A DNA stretch of 64,000 bases, from assembly GCA_900088475.1 (NCBI GenBank), contig FLMG01004137.1, positions 62,001 through 126,000 on the forward strand. Direction: 5' to 3'. Of the stretch, positions 36,001 through 48,400 are shown piece by piece. The position numbers and the translations under genes were made by a program. Position 1 is the first letter of the stretch; the number at the start of each line of letters is the position of its first letter. Below the pieces are notes generated by a model that searched no databases, was not told where the DNA came from, and saw only the letters and a program-made list of their open reading frames with translations. The DNA comes from Hyphochytrium catenoides. Its lineage: Eukaryota > Sar > Hyphochytriomycetes > Hyphochytriales > Hyphochytriaceae.

Positions 36001-37910
36001 TCCCTTCATTGCGGTTCTCCACAGTCTCTCTCTACTTTTCGGATTGAGAACGTTCGCAGTTATCGTATCCAGCTCCAAACTGCAGCACGACTGACGGCTG
36101 TACCATGCCGTAGCGGGCACCGCTTGCAAAGCGACCTCAGGACTGCAATATCTTCCTGAGAAGCGAGGGACAGCTAGGGAAGAGCTTTGGGCAGGAAAGA
36201 GTGCATCGGGACCAAACTGGCTCTCTTGACCCTGAACATGCCCAAGAGCACTAATGTCTTGACTCTCACTTTGCCTTGATCTGACCTCTTGTGTCCAGAG
36301 CACATCTGCAGTCACTCCTTCAAGCACGCGGTCGGCTTCTTCCTACAAGGAAAGGTCAATATCTTTGACAATGAGGCTGCGGAGAGGATAACAGTACAAT
36401 CTGCAAACGGGAGGTAGATTTTGACTGAAAATAAAGCGGTGGCACCAGACCTGAACCCGCTTCTTTCTTAGTTCCTCTTCTACTTCTCTATCTCGAACTT
36501 TTCTCGTCTCGTCCCAATAGAACCCGCCACTGATAAGATTGACTAAATGACATTCGAGGGACATCAGCATTTAAAAGTACATTTGATATGAGCGAGAATG
36601 CTCACGTGGAGTGTTTTCTGCGACCCAAACCTTCTCTAGCCTAGACTTGTTTGGAGTTCTTGTCTCTTTGCAGGCCACATAGGCTTGCTCATCAGGCAGA
36701 GGCGGCCTAAACTATAATCAAGCCGCTAAGGATGCAAGGGAGCGACTAACGACAGTCATCTTGCAGAACAGCGTGGAAACGAACCTTGAAATGCTTAAGA
36801 AAGATGTGGCCCATTCCCGCTAAGTTATAATCCACTAAGATCTATGAGACGCCTTAGTAAGATTCATCGTCGCGGTATTTCGTGGTGTGAAGAGAGCAGC
36901 CAGGAGATAAGTAGAGAGAAAGCTTCAGGGCCGCTCATGAAGTGACGAAATAAGCACCACCATATAATGTCGATGAAGAAGGGGGAGGGGCACCTGTAAC
37001 AGATATGGGACGTGCGCTTCAAAGGGCTGAAAACGTTTTCCTAGTACGCATCCCTTCTGAAGCAAGGTAGATACCGGCTTGACATAGGCGGGGTTGTACA
37101 GGCTGATCTTAAGAAATAGAACCTCGTCTGGATGGTATCCATAGAAAGGAACTCCTTTGACTATCGCGATCTGACATCACTCAAAGTAAGTTTGTAGCAG
37201 GATCACGTGAGGCTTCCCTTCGTGAGCTGTCCCTTCTAGCTCTAAACTGCCTTTATATCTAGGTTATATCTTTTGGAGCGAGTTCCATTCCTTACCGACG
37301 CTACGTGCTTCTCGCGTCGCCGTCTTTGATTACTGTCATTTCGTCCTTCGGGTGCCAGCGTCGCCGCCATCTCTTCCTGAGGGCCGTCCTCGCCGTCATT
37401 CGACGAATCCGCCTTCTTCCCTTCCTCACCAGATGTAGGCTGACCAAATATGACGGCAGCATCAATTGCAGCAGCAAGTTTCGGGATGAGGGCATTCAGT
37501 GTCCCAGGCTGATCAAAGTCTGGGTCATCCTCACTCCGAACAAAGAAGTAAGGTAGAGCCTGAAGGTTTATTAGACCCCAGCAGGAATAAGAGTGGCAAG
37601 ACGAGACTGACCCCATGGAGATGGACACAGGTCTTCTGTCCTGCAGGAGTGGAGCCGAAAATTCGTACGACTGGATACTTCGCCGTGTCAAAGTGTGGAC
37701 CAAGACTGCTTCCTAGTGGGTTAGGCGGCATCATATAATAGTCCTTTGGAAGGGAGATGAGCTCTCTGAGTATTCTGAGTTATTAAGATCTAAGGGTAGC
37801 ATGCCACTGACCAGGTTGACGATGCGCACTGCTATGAGTGCCTCCTCCGCCGGAGAGAAGTCCTCCGGCGACAAGGCCTTGGGGGTTGAATTGAAAGGAT
37901 CAGACTCCAT
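27046..37910 (-). CDS. REV3: DNA polymerase zeta catalytic subunit REV3
   Basis: B-family translesion polymerase. 32 exons: 37910-37812, 37743-37612, 37559-37296, 37170-36994, 36841-36785, 36711-36606, 36542-36451, 36342-35923, 35845-35552, 35464-35341, 35292-35072, 34957-34830, 34740-33369, 33128-32790, 32701-32217, 31966-31728, 31659-31451, 31390-31300, 31155-30900, 30708-30576, 30430-30256, 30060-29898, 29777-29699, 29619-29517, 29284-29085, 28882-28613, 28422-28316, 28147-28021, 27883-27766, 27585-27452, 27388-27329, 27189-27046. Total 2,305 codons plus stop, all phases closing. N-terminus: [30 protein letters not shown]. Polymerase core: [31 protein letters not shown] (motif A), [17 protein letters not shown] (motif B), [15 protein letters not shown] (motif C), [25 protein letters not shown]-terminus: zinc CPLC/CTKC and iron-sulfur-type FCGRC/CISLDC, which bind accessory subunits in the family. 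Two introns use GC donors. Human REV3L is 3,130 residues. Confidence 0.97.
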
Positions 37911-38531
37911 CCCAGAGACACCTATGACTGCGCTACATTGTCAGTTAAATGGAAGACTGGTGAAGTTCCTCCACTGCCTGGCTTGTCGGATTCTGCTTAC
38001 AGGGCCATAAAGAAGCTGCCCGGCGGTGCCTGCTGTCGGTGCATAGCAGTACCAGACAACAGATATTCTTGGCCCAGTCTTCCCCAAAGCGCAGCAAACC
38101 TATGAGGAGATACTACTAGAACTTATACTGCAGCCCTCATGATTCGCATATTCGCATACCAAAGGACATAGAGATCAAGTATTCAAGAGATGAAGCATTG
38201 ATAACTAGATGGCGAAGGCGGGAAGGGAGTTATGCAGGCTTCCCGGCAATTTTTATAAGAATCATTCCTTAGTTCTCTCCCACTGATAACTGTCTTGACC
38301 AGAACCCCCTCGCTCGTTTCTGATGAAGGGATCATTTGTGAGACTGAGTGCCGCTTGAATCCTAGGTGATGACGGCTGACAGTGAGTTTGATGATCATGT
38401 CATTGCATTTCTCCTGAATCCTAGTCATTGTCTATTGCATAGAGGGACTAACCGAGGTTCAAACCCAGAGTCTTGGTCTTAGAAGCTGATGTTATTGACC
38501 CTTGCCCTGCACTTTCGCTCTCTTTCTAGCC
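37911..38531. promoter_or_regulatory. Divergent upstream region of REV3 and the NSUN6-like gene
   Basis: About 620 bases between divergent start codons. No coding block or RNA gene recognised. Confidence 0.45.
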
Positions 38532-40737
38532 ATGGATCTACTTTCAACTTCCCTGGCAAAGTTCAAGGCTGAGTTTGACGTCGAGGTTGAGAGATACTTT
38601 GAGTCTTGTTTTGGTCGTGAGAGGTTCCAGCGATTGCGAAGCACTCTGACGATACCTCCGAAGACCACTTCTGTGCGTGTCAATACTCTTAAGGCAACGA
38701 GACAAGAAGCTGTGAGTGATGGTCCTCTCGCTGACAGCAGCTGAATGTGACCAGTTACTCCGTAGATTAGAGCACTTCAGGTCGCTCTGGACGAGGATAA
38801 TAGGAGACTTGTTGCATCAGACCGCACCCCCTTTCAAGTCACTGTAGGTTTAGCGCCGGTATACCTGCTTTGTTAATCTCTATACTACTAGTCTAATGGG
38901 CCTGAGATGCTCTAGGAATCCAAGCTTTTCCCTGAGCTCATTACTATATCCTCCAGCCCCTCAAAGGTGCCATTAGACGAGTCTAGTGAGGGACCCAAAG
39001 TAAGCTCTCCCGATTAGTTTGGCTCAAGTCTTATCCAGCTCACCAATCAAGCGTTCATGGGAACACAGGTTGTGGTAGACCGACTGTGCGGGGAAGCTGT
39101 ACTTCGAGGTAGTGATATTTTTTGCTGCGGTGTAATCTCCACTACACCAGCCATCGCAGCCGGGGATAGAGTTCAAGTTTTGGTGGATATTGACGGCGGG
39201 TTTACGAGGGGAACCCCGTTCAGTCAGCATCATGGTCGAAAGGTGATCTCTAGTCATTTCTATGAGCGGTCGCTTTGCTTTTCTCCTTTGTATTCGTTGC
39301 ACTAACGGAGTCAGTTGGGACGACTGATCACCAACTGCTCGTCCTGTTATCTATAGATATTCATTGGCTACGGAATGGCTGCTGTTCCAAGGACTATGAT
39401 GTTCACACAGCAAAGAGGGGTGGGCATCAAGGTATGAGATACGAAGACCAAGAAGTGTTGTTTCAGGCCCTTGAAAGCTGACCCACACCGAGACAGGTTA
39501 CAGAGCGAGTTGTGGCAGATGCCCCTGCTCTAAATGGCATTCTACCTGATCTTATTTATCCGCAGAATCTACCTTCCTTAATAGCCGTATATGCCCTGGA
39601 CCCACAGCCGGGAGAGGCAATCATAGATCTGTGTGCCGGTCCGGGTGGCAAAACCTCACACGTTGGCGCCTTTATGCAAAATCAGGGCCTTCTGGTAAGT
39701 AGGTGCCTTGTGCTTAAGATTTGACGTCAAAATAACGCCAACGGTTGATGGTCGCTTAGGTAGCGTGTGACAGGAGCCGTAGAAAGGCGGAAGAGATAGC
39801 CTCACTGTGCCAAAGGTTTGGGATCACTAACCTCGTGGCCCTAAGTGTTAGTCCTTGGTGTGTTCGTTATCGCCCCGTCCATTGTTGAGAGGATTATTTT
39901 CGTAGAAGGACTCTCGGAAGCTGGTACTGAGCCGAGACTTTAACGGCGGAATAGCCGTCCAACCTCTGGAACTGGTTGCAAGGGCGCAACAGCTGTCCTT
40001 GAAGCCATCACAAGTGCTAGAGATTGAAGGCTTCTGCGCTGAGACATTTGACCGTGTACTTTTAGACCCGCCTTGCTCAGCGTTAGGATTAAGGCCTCGG
40101 CTCAGCCATCGGGACTTTTCCATGGCAAACATGCAGCAGCTTGTAAGGTGTGGACGAGCGTATTTTCCTTTCCCAATAACCAAGAGAACTGAGTCACTTC
40201 AGTATGCAGAGGAACTTGTTCTGGACCGCTGTGATGCTTCTAAAGCCAGGAGGAATCTTAGTCTACTCTACCTGCACATTCAACCCTGGAGAAAACGAAG
40301 AGATGGTGAGGTGCAGGATCTTTTTAGAGAAAAAAGAGTGATCCAACAGCTAAATGTGCACTATCCGCTAGGTTAAAGAAGCCCTCGAACGCTATCCGAT
40401 AGAGCTGGTTGAGATCACTCCGAAGCTGGCGTTTCATGAAAGGAGCAGCTTCTGCGGCCTGAGTGAGTCGGAGCTAGGGTAAGATTTATGTGCATTTGGC
40501 CCTTTCTCTTCTAGCCCTGAGCTCTCTAGTTCTTGAGTCTTTAATGTCGTAGTCCAAACCACCGTTGACCTAACTTCTTTTCTATGCAGGCTCGTCCAGA
40601 GATTCGACCCTGACGGGGCGCTGGATTCCATCGGATTCTTCATAGCCAAGTTTCGAAAGTACAGCTCCATCAGAGATCCTGAAGCTGTTGAGCGATATCA
40701 TAAGGGTCGAGCTGCATTGGACCGTGGAGCTGGCTGA
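38532..40737 (+). CDS. NSUN6: NSUN6-like tRNA/mRNA cytosine-5 methyltransferase with PUA domain
   Basis: AdoMet-dependent RNA m5C methyltransferase. Eleven exons: 38532-38711, 38766-38843, 38916-38999, 39039-39242, 39357-39431, 39497-39694, 39760-39846, 39906-40142, 40210-40305, 40372-40478, 40590-40737; 497 residues (human NSUN6 469). The N-terminal region ([16 protein letters not shown]) precedes a PUA domain ([23 protein letters not shown]). The methyltransferase shows [18 protein letters not shown], the AdoMet motif [29 protein letters not shown] with the motif IV cysteine, and [20 protein letters not shown] with the motif VI catalytic cysteine in TCT. A PUA domain placed between N-terminus and catalytic core is characteristic of NSUN6. 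The end of exon 2 could be six bases earlier. The exon at 40210 must be read in the frame giving VYSTC; the longer open frame over it is a shadow. Confidence 0.95.
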
Positions 40738-42411
40738 GGAGTCTGAAAGTTTATGCCCTATATTCCATTCTGCCGTCGTTCTCTGGAGCGCTATAGAGCT
40801 TTATGCATGAATGTCATAGGACACGTATAGAACAAAACTCTAGCAACTATTTTCTTATAACTCTTATAAAGGTGCTACCCCATAGGGATGGCGCTGGACT
40901 CCACGATGCCATCAACGCCTACAACCTCTAAGCATCTGCGGTGGGGAAAGATGCCAGACTTCTGGAGAAACGCATCACGATCAGGGAAGCTTCCTTACTC
41001 ATTTTGAAGAGGAAGATGAGATGAACTAGTTCTCTCAGCAATGTACGACGGGATGTCTTACATAGTAGTTAATTCATAGTAGACCTAACGTTTCGTCACC
41101 ATCGAGAGATTGTTGAGTGATATTCAAATATCTTTGTTAAGTGGACATAGGAAGGGCAAGTGCCGCAGCTCGAACGGACGCCGATTCCTCTACCAGCTAT
41201 ACGCCGCCCTCTTTGGAGGCTCTTTCATGGAGAAGTGGTACAAGAGCTGATGAGAAAGTGTCGCTGATGTCACATGTCAAGGATCGCCAATCGCAACCTT
41301 TCACATGGCGTCCACTAGTTCTACTATTTATTATCCACTACACTACTTAGCTCTTGTATTCCCTAATACCGCTAACGCCTATTTTTATTGGAGGATCAAA
41401 CAAAGCCCGACAGCTCTGGAAAAGAATTGGTTGGTTGTGAATGTGATGTCTTGAGGTGCCAGGTGTTGCATACATCAGTCAGAGGTGTGGCGCACGATGG
41501 TCTCAGACTCCAGAACGGACTTCCGAACTTCCTGATGAGGGACACTTGCAAGTAGAGGCTCCAGGAATCCCGTCAGTGAGCACATACAAAGGCAATAACT
41601 TGACTAGGCCTGCCGTGCAAATTGGTGTGTGGACCTTGCTTTTATAAAAATACTACGGCAAGGCCCCACAGAGCCACGGCGTTGGCTTCTCTCCTTTGCT
41701 GCATGAAGAGATGGATGCTTTATCGCTTGACATTTAGTCTTTCTGTTGAATGCTAACACGATACCTACTTTGTGATGGAGGAAGTGTCATCTCACACCCG
41801 CACGTCTAACAAAGAAAAGATTCCTCCTTCTCGTTGATTGCTGTTGGCCATTAATTTTAAGAGTCGATTGTTAACTTGTTAACGTTCGTGACGTCTCCCC
41901 GCCCCTGCCCTAGCAGGGCCAGACAGCAGAGGCTTGCCTCCGTCTAGGTGAGGAATAGTTTCTCTTCTTCCTTTGTCAAGATGCTGTGATGATGTTGCAA
42001 AATAGATGTTAGACTACTGAAGAACATTGTCGACTACCTTACTTGCACCTGAACAGCTCTTTGGCCTTGCGACCCGTGCGGTATAGCTGCCTTGTCTTCC
42101 GCCACCATCTTGCTGCACATTTGCTGCTTTCTGGAGATTCGCCCGTTTTGTTGTCATTCACTAGCTTCAAGCTCCATGGTCACTACCTTCTGTCTATGGT
42201 CCTGGTTGGCGGGAAACCGGATAGAACGTCTTTTCTTCAATCTTTCCTCGTACGTACTTGAGGTTAACGCCATGTGATGTTTTTTATATTAGCTCTATCT
42301 GAAGCCCTTTTCGAAAGGAGCTCAGGTTGACATCATTATCCTGATGGCCTACCTCCTCCACCGTACTTGTGTCTTCAATGTGTTTGGCTCAACAACTAAA
42401 GGCACTGATCC
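40738..42411. other. Long intergenic region, nothing recognised
   Basis: 1.67 kb between the NSUN6-like stop and the CCDC17-like stop. Short open frames (41141-41350, 41456-41647, 42043-42261) match no known family. A GTTAAC-TT-GTTAAC motif lies at 41870-41883. No RNA gene, repeat family or transposon was seen. Confidence 0.5.
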
Positions 42412-45400
42412 CTAATGCATTTCTTTCTCTGCACTAGGCTGGAGTTGGAAGTTTGCAACAGCCCAAGTCGATGAATGGTAGGAGTCGAAGGTTGACAATG
42501 GACCGGATAAGAAGATAAATAGATAAAAGGACTCTGGCGCTTGGCTGCCCTGTACCACATAGCACCATATCTTACAGAGTGTAGTGTGTGATCCCGGTTT
42601 CCTGTTGGGATGGTGGCCGGGCATGGCAGAGAATAGTTAGCGAAGATGAGTAGACTAGCTAGGGAGAGTAAATTGCGGTGAATTGTACCTTCATGAACCA
42701 CTTATTGACTTCGCTTTCGTACTCTGCGGCCTTCTTGTTGGCTGGTAGGGCTTTGCTATACGGCTTAACCTTCTTCACGCTATCAACATAAGGGGCGACG
42801 ACAATAATCTATCGTGTAAGAGAAACAAAAGTATCATTCGGAAAGAATGATCTGCATCGAACCTCTCAATCTCGGCAGGATCCACTGCAAATGCTTTAGG
42901 TTCCGGCAGATACTTCTGCGAAACCTGTTTCTGCAGGACGAGAGCAGGGGAGCGTTTCCATTAGTTTAACAGTGACATAGCGCTTTCAGTGTAGCGCAGT
43001 GCGGGAACATTAGAAGACGGGGGGGGGCATCAATCGAGGCTCAGTGAACATCGATAACATCTGCAATATGATATCATCAGCATTTAACGTTTGGCAGGAC
43101 GGTACTTACAAAAGGAGCTGTGAACCCGGTGTAATACTGGCAATCTTCTAAGCGAACAAAGGCCGAAGCACCCTGAAGCAGCCTCTTCTGAAACTCTTTC
43201 TTCTTCAGACTGCTGTACACCCGATCTGCGATGCATCCATCAGCATGCAGTAAGCTCTTCAGGAGAAGCAGTGATAAAGCTGAGTGAGTCTTATTGCGGT
43301 GAGGGATTAAAAGGGATGGTGCATTTGATGCGAGTACCTTATCAAAAGGCCCAGCAATGAGAGGAAGCTGATAGGCTCCGCCAGCGACGTAGTGTCGACC
43401 AGCCAGAGGTGATTGAAAGATAGGGAGTACACCCCATGCGACTTCCTTCATACTCCAGCCCGTCTTCTTGTCCTCCGTAATGGCTCGGACGTCAATTATT
43501 AGTGACAGCTGGGGGTCTGGAAGGATATCCCGGTACACCTGTGCACAGCAGCAGAGCCTTAGCGAGACATGACCATCTTGGTTCCGTAATGTCTGCTCTG
43601 TTACTCAATCAATAAAGCTTGAATGGGCTTTTATAACCGCTCCACTATCTTATGGAAGGAATGTCGCGACGTTGCACGCTTACGTGAAAATCATCTTGGA
43701 AAGTTGGATGAAGCTGCGCAGAGTCCCAATCGATGGAGGTAGTAAACTCAACATCACCTGTCAGCTGAGGCTTCTGTAGTGTGTGTTAAAAGTGAGTGCA
43801 TGAGTGCAAGGCAGTGAAAGAAGACGATCCTTGCAGAAAGGATAGCAAGCAGATTTGCACAAAGGATAGCAAACAGAATAAAGAAGGCCAGACGTAGAGA
43901 GGGAGGTGACGATCTAATGAGAAAACTACGACCAGAGTGAAACATAGCCCCTTTCAAACAAGAACCAGGGACTCGTACCATGTAGTATGACCCTGGCGGA
44001 TGTAACGAGTAAATGACCTTAAACAAGGGGGACTTTTTGAACGCTCCAGGCGAAGGCATATTCTGCAAGCCATCTATGGCTACCTAGAGATGGCAAGGGG
44101 GCAAATGCAGGTAAATAAGGGCTAAATGAAAGATGATCAGAAACATTGGCGATTGACATTAAGAGCTACCCAAACTGAGAAAGAGGTCTAAAAAGGCGAC
44201 CCAACCTGGTCTCTTTCATACCTTGAAGCCAAGTTCTGAAGAATAGCAGCACATGTAAGTGTAGTCTAATTTGGCGGAGGGCTTGCCCTGCAGCATAAAT
44301 AAGGTTTTAGCTGTTGACACTGGTAGGATTACTTCTCGTTGTATGCCATAACTCCTTCCAGTTACGGCAGGCTTACCTCCATAACACGATTGATGAAGTC
44401 ATTCAGGAAAGCGTCGTCCGAAGAGTTTTTTGCTTCATATCCTGGCACCAGTGCTATTGCTTCCCTAATCATCGTCTCCTTCCTGTTTTTCTGTGGAGGA
44501 AGGAGATCAGAGGCAGTACTTTAGCGCTGCGTAGGGGTGTGAGATACTTACCCTCTTATCGAAAAGCTTCTTTTCCACCGGCGTGGGAATGCACCTTGTC
44601 GAGTCATAAGCCCCTGCAACGTACAGAGTCAAGCTAAGCACAATAGGTTAAGTGAGAAAATTAATGCCAAGTTGTCTTGCCTGTTGAGTACTCAGGGGCT
44701 TTTTTCCACATGCCACTGGCAATCAGCTCCTCCTTGGTTTTGCCATCCCCAGAAAGTGCCTTCAGTCCATCTTTACTCTATCGCGAGGGTACATTCAAGC
44801 ATAAGAGATAGAGAGACATGAATTAAATTTTAGCTACACAACGGGTTCATCCGGTCAGTACGAAGAGTAATGAGGATCATAGATGTTCCTCCACAGTTTG
44901 AAGATGTGAAAGTCTTGAAACATAAATGGCACGTTGTGACACACTTAGTCCCTCGGATCGGACCTTAGCAGCGGGCTCTAGTCTGACCAGGATGGAAGCG
45001 CAAGGGACTTTCAGTAGTGATTCCGCCGCCTTCTCCGAGAGTTCTCCAGTTCCCTGTGCGAAAGACACTGAATCAGTCTACGATAAGAGGGACATACAAG
45101 CAAGACGAAGAATCACAGGAGGCAAGAATGTGAGGAGCTTTTCCAGTCCCTTGGTGAGTTTAGGGGCAATCTGGTTCTCTTTTTTACGAAACAAGAACTG
45201 CACATGAACGCTCCAAAAGTCGCAGACCAGCCTAAGTTCTGTCGAAAATAGAGAAGAAAGAGAGGGGCCAACAGCGAAATAGAGCAAAGAGGGTCATGCT
45301 ATGCGTGCCCTGTCGGATACGCCTACCATTCTATAGATAATTGGTAGTTGAAATGCTCCAGCGTTAAGGACGTAGTCCTGGGACTTCGTCTTGTCTGGCT

Positions 45401-48400
45401 GCTTTCCAGTCATTGGATCCACAAAAACTGCCAGTAGAGAATATCCCACCATACAATGCACAGGAACAGCTTTGCTAGAGTCGACAGTCTCAAGAGTGAT
45501 GAACGCTGTACTAGTAGGATTGAAGCGTTCTGCTCGGAACTCCGACCGCTGTGAGATAGGTCCGATGAACGTTAGTGGCTCGAGAACAAACATAAGGGCC
45601 ATCAAGAAAGGTACATTCCGATGTGAGACCATAAATGAATGATATAACACATCGGCGGACACAAAATAGGTAGTGCGAGAACGGGAAAGACTTCTTGGGA
45701 ACTACTAAGAAGAGTAAATGTATGTCAGTTCTTACAAAGTCAAATCTTGGAGTAAAGATGGTTGAATCGAGGAGAGCATTCGACTCTCTCTTGCCCTCTA
45801 CCGCTGGTTTTCCTTCTGAAGTAAGTAGGCTGACAGTGATCTGTGTCACCGTCGTGTTATCCGGGAGATAACGACAGCCGTCAACATAGATATCGAATCC
45901 ATCCCCCTAAAGAGCTTGACTAAGTCATCTTTCGACGTAGCACATCATAATACGGAAGGAAGGAGTTCAAAATATTGTAAAAAGGAACAGCTAGGTAAAT
46001 TTAGGCAAAAGAGGTTGAAAAAGTAAGGATCATCCTCACGCAACTTCCATCTAAGCCTTAATCCTTACCGCCACAAACCAAGACAGAGGAGGCAGCTTGT
46101 TCTGTACAGTCAGAAACGGAGCTGTTTCCGGGTCTATCGGCTCTTCGGTTTCGAGTTTGGAGGGCGACTGTCCGCCTTTCTGCATAACCGGAAGGGGGGT
46201 GGCGGCCGGTCCTTGAAGAGAAACCCGCTGAGGCGTACGGGCAAGGGGTTGTGTGGCTTCTGTAGACACCGAACTCTTCCGGGTGACGAGAAACTTCAGC
46301 GCCATAGTGATAATCGCACTAGCACCGCCCATAGACGCCCCTATACCAACGAGTCCGGGGGCCAAGTGAAGGTCAGCACTGTGCTTAAAGATCCTTACAT
46401 TAATTGTCGCACATGTAAATGTGCTGTGACCATGCTAACGAGCGCAAGCTACGGGAGTCTTCGATCGAACTCTGCAAGAGTGATTCTATTGGAGAATGAA
46501 TCAAGCACACGAGCTTGCCCGATTCCTTACCTGGTTGTTCAGGTAGCTCTATTGTCCGATCTTTCTCGACGAAGTCGCCGCCTTCGAAGAGCGCTACGGA
46601 CGCTCCAAAGAGTACCTCTTTGGTCTTGTAGTCGAGGATAGCAATATTCAAGAAACTGCGGCTATCTAAGGGAAGAATAGCTTCCTTCTCATAGTTTAAA
46701 AGAAGTGTCCCAGCTTGCAGCGGATACTCTGGAGTCTGAAACAGTATTCTCTGATCTATCCTGCCCATAACCTAGATATAAAGTAGTATCAAGAAGGACA
46801 GTTGACAGAGACACACAATTACTAGGGGTGCAAGTGACGGGATATTGATCCTGAATACCGGTACCTGCACTGGATTTTGTATCTTCGCCGCTGTGAGTAG
46901 AGGGATGCGAAGGTCCCTCAGAGAAACGCTAAAGGGCGTGCCACTAGGAACTGGCGCTTCCTTGAACTACGACAAATGGACTTTAGGATGTACATAAATG
47001 ATAGCGACCTTAAACGGAGAAGGATCTCGTTCTTCGCTGACTCCCTGGGATGATGTGTTCTTTGTTTGCCTTTCCTTCCTTTGGCCTCATACCTACCTCA
47101 TGTTGTGTCAGTCCGCTATAAGCCGTCGCTATAAGCTTTATCGATTGCTTGTTTTCACTTCTCTCCGAGCCCGAGCTCAGAACTTTGGCCTCTGCAATCC
47201 GCTCCTCATTCCTATCTTGATCATCTTCCCGACCCTTGGTACTAGGTTGAAGCCTTAAGTTTGAGGTATCAGCCACTGCCATACTCTCGCTTCCCTTTCT
47301 CATACTCTCGCTTCCCTTTCTCGGTTGAGGTTCTATGGGCAGGCTGCTGTCAGGAGAAAGAGAGATAACTGGCGCTCGGGCATTGTCGAGGGATGGAATC
47401 TTTTCAGCGCTTGGTTTGCGGCCATCAAGGTATGCTGGATACTGGTACATGCCTATCAAGGATCGGGAAGTAGTGGAGATTAATGAAATATTTACGCCCT
47501 TATGAAGTCCCCACAGAGTTCCCAAGGCCGGCCACTCAATAAAAACAAGGTTTTGAACAAGCAGAGAGCAGTGGCAATGAGGGCAGTTTACGTATAGACA
47601 AATATGACTTACCTGATGTAGTGTTGGGGTCAATCCCTTCGTTGTCATCAACAAGACTAGGGTGTCGAACCCTAATGAATATGGAAGGGTATGGCGGAGG
47701 TGGAAATGATGGGAATTGTTCCAATACCTGGAATACAACCAAACAGGCGATAGAGTTGTTCCAGCAAGGAATGGTTCCAGCCAACAATGGTTCCACGAAG
47801 AGGCACCAGGGACCACAATGAAGGAGATGAGAGAAAAGGATAACGGAGAATTCCTGTAAGAGTTTATCGCGGAGTGACGAAGAGATAAAATGTCCTAAAT
47901 TGAATATCGTGGCTCAGCCCCGGTCAGTATAATAGACGCACGCATCCCAGCACTCAAGACAACAACTTTGATAGTAGAGTTCTCCCACCTGCGTCGCAAA
48001 ATTGGGTATGGGGGGTGGCTGAACGGGCACTTTAAATCTGCCTGTACTTAAGGCTACGTTGATGCTAGGACCATCTTGAGTTGGGCCTTCCTTACGGAAA
48101 AGGTCAACCACTGCCCAGCCCATTGTCTGCAGCTTTGGTGGCTCGGAGGGACCAGCAGATGGTGCGACGACCTTGCAAAGCTGGATATGGCAATCAAGAG
48201 GAAAATCTTAGAAAGCCCAATTCTCGTTTTGATGCTACTATAATCGTCCAGAACCACACCAAGTCAAGGCGTAGATGAATTAGCAGGTAAATCCCAGATG
48301 ACAAAAGCTAGGTGTTGGGGAGGGAACTCTGGATTGTAGAGAATCTACCTCCATGACGACGATCGTTCCCACGGCGGCCGGAACGCCTGCAAAGTTTCTC

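Noticed and set aside
40210-40376. Open frame reading [18 protein letters not shown] in the NSUN6-like gene
   Set aside because: Shifting by one base gives [20 protein letters not shown], the methyltransferase motif VI, with phase-closing splice sites.
41870-41883. Double GTTAAC palindrome as a transposon end or regulatory site
   Set aside because: No flanking inverted repeats, target duplication or coding sequence; a 14-base pattern alone is not evidence.
45078-45287. Open frame with LVCDFWSVHVQFLFRKKE as an extra CCDC17 exon
   Set aside because: Joining 45548-45327 directly to 45077-44964 closes in phase 0 and matches the expected QLP..VPCASILVRL order, so this span is intron.
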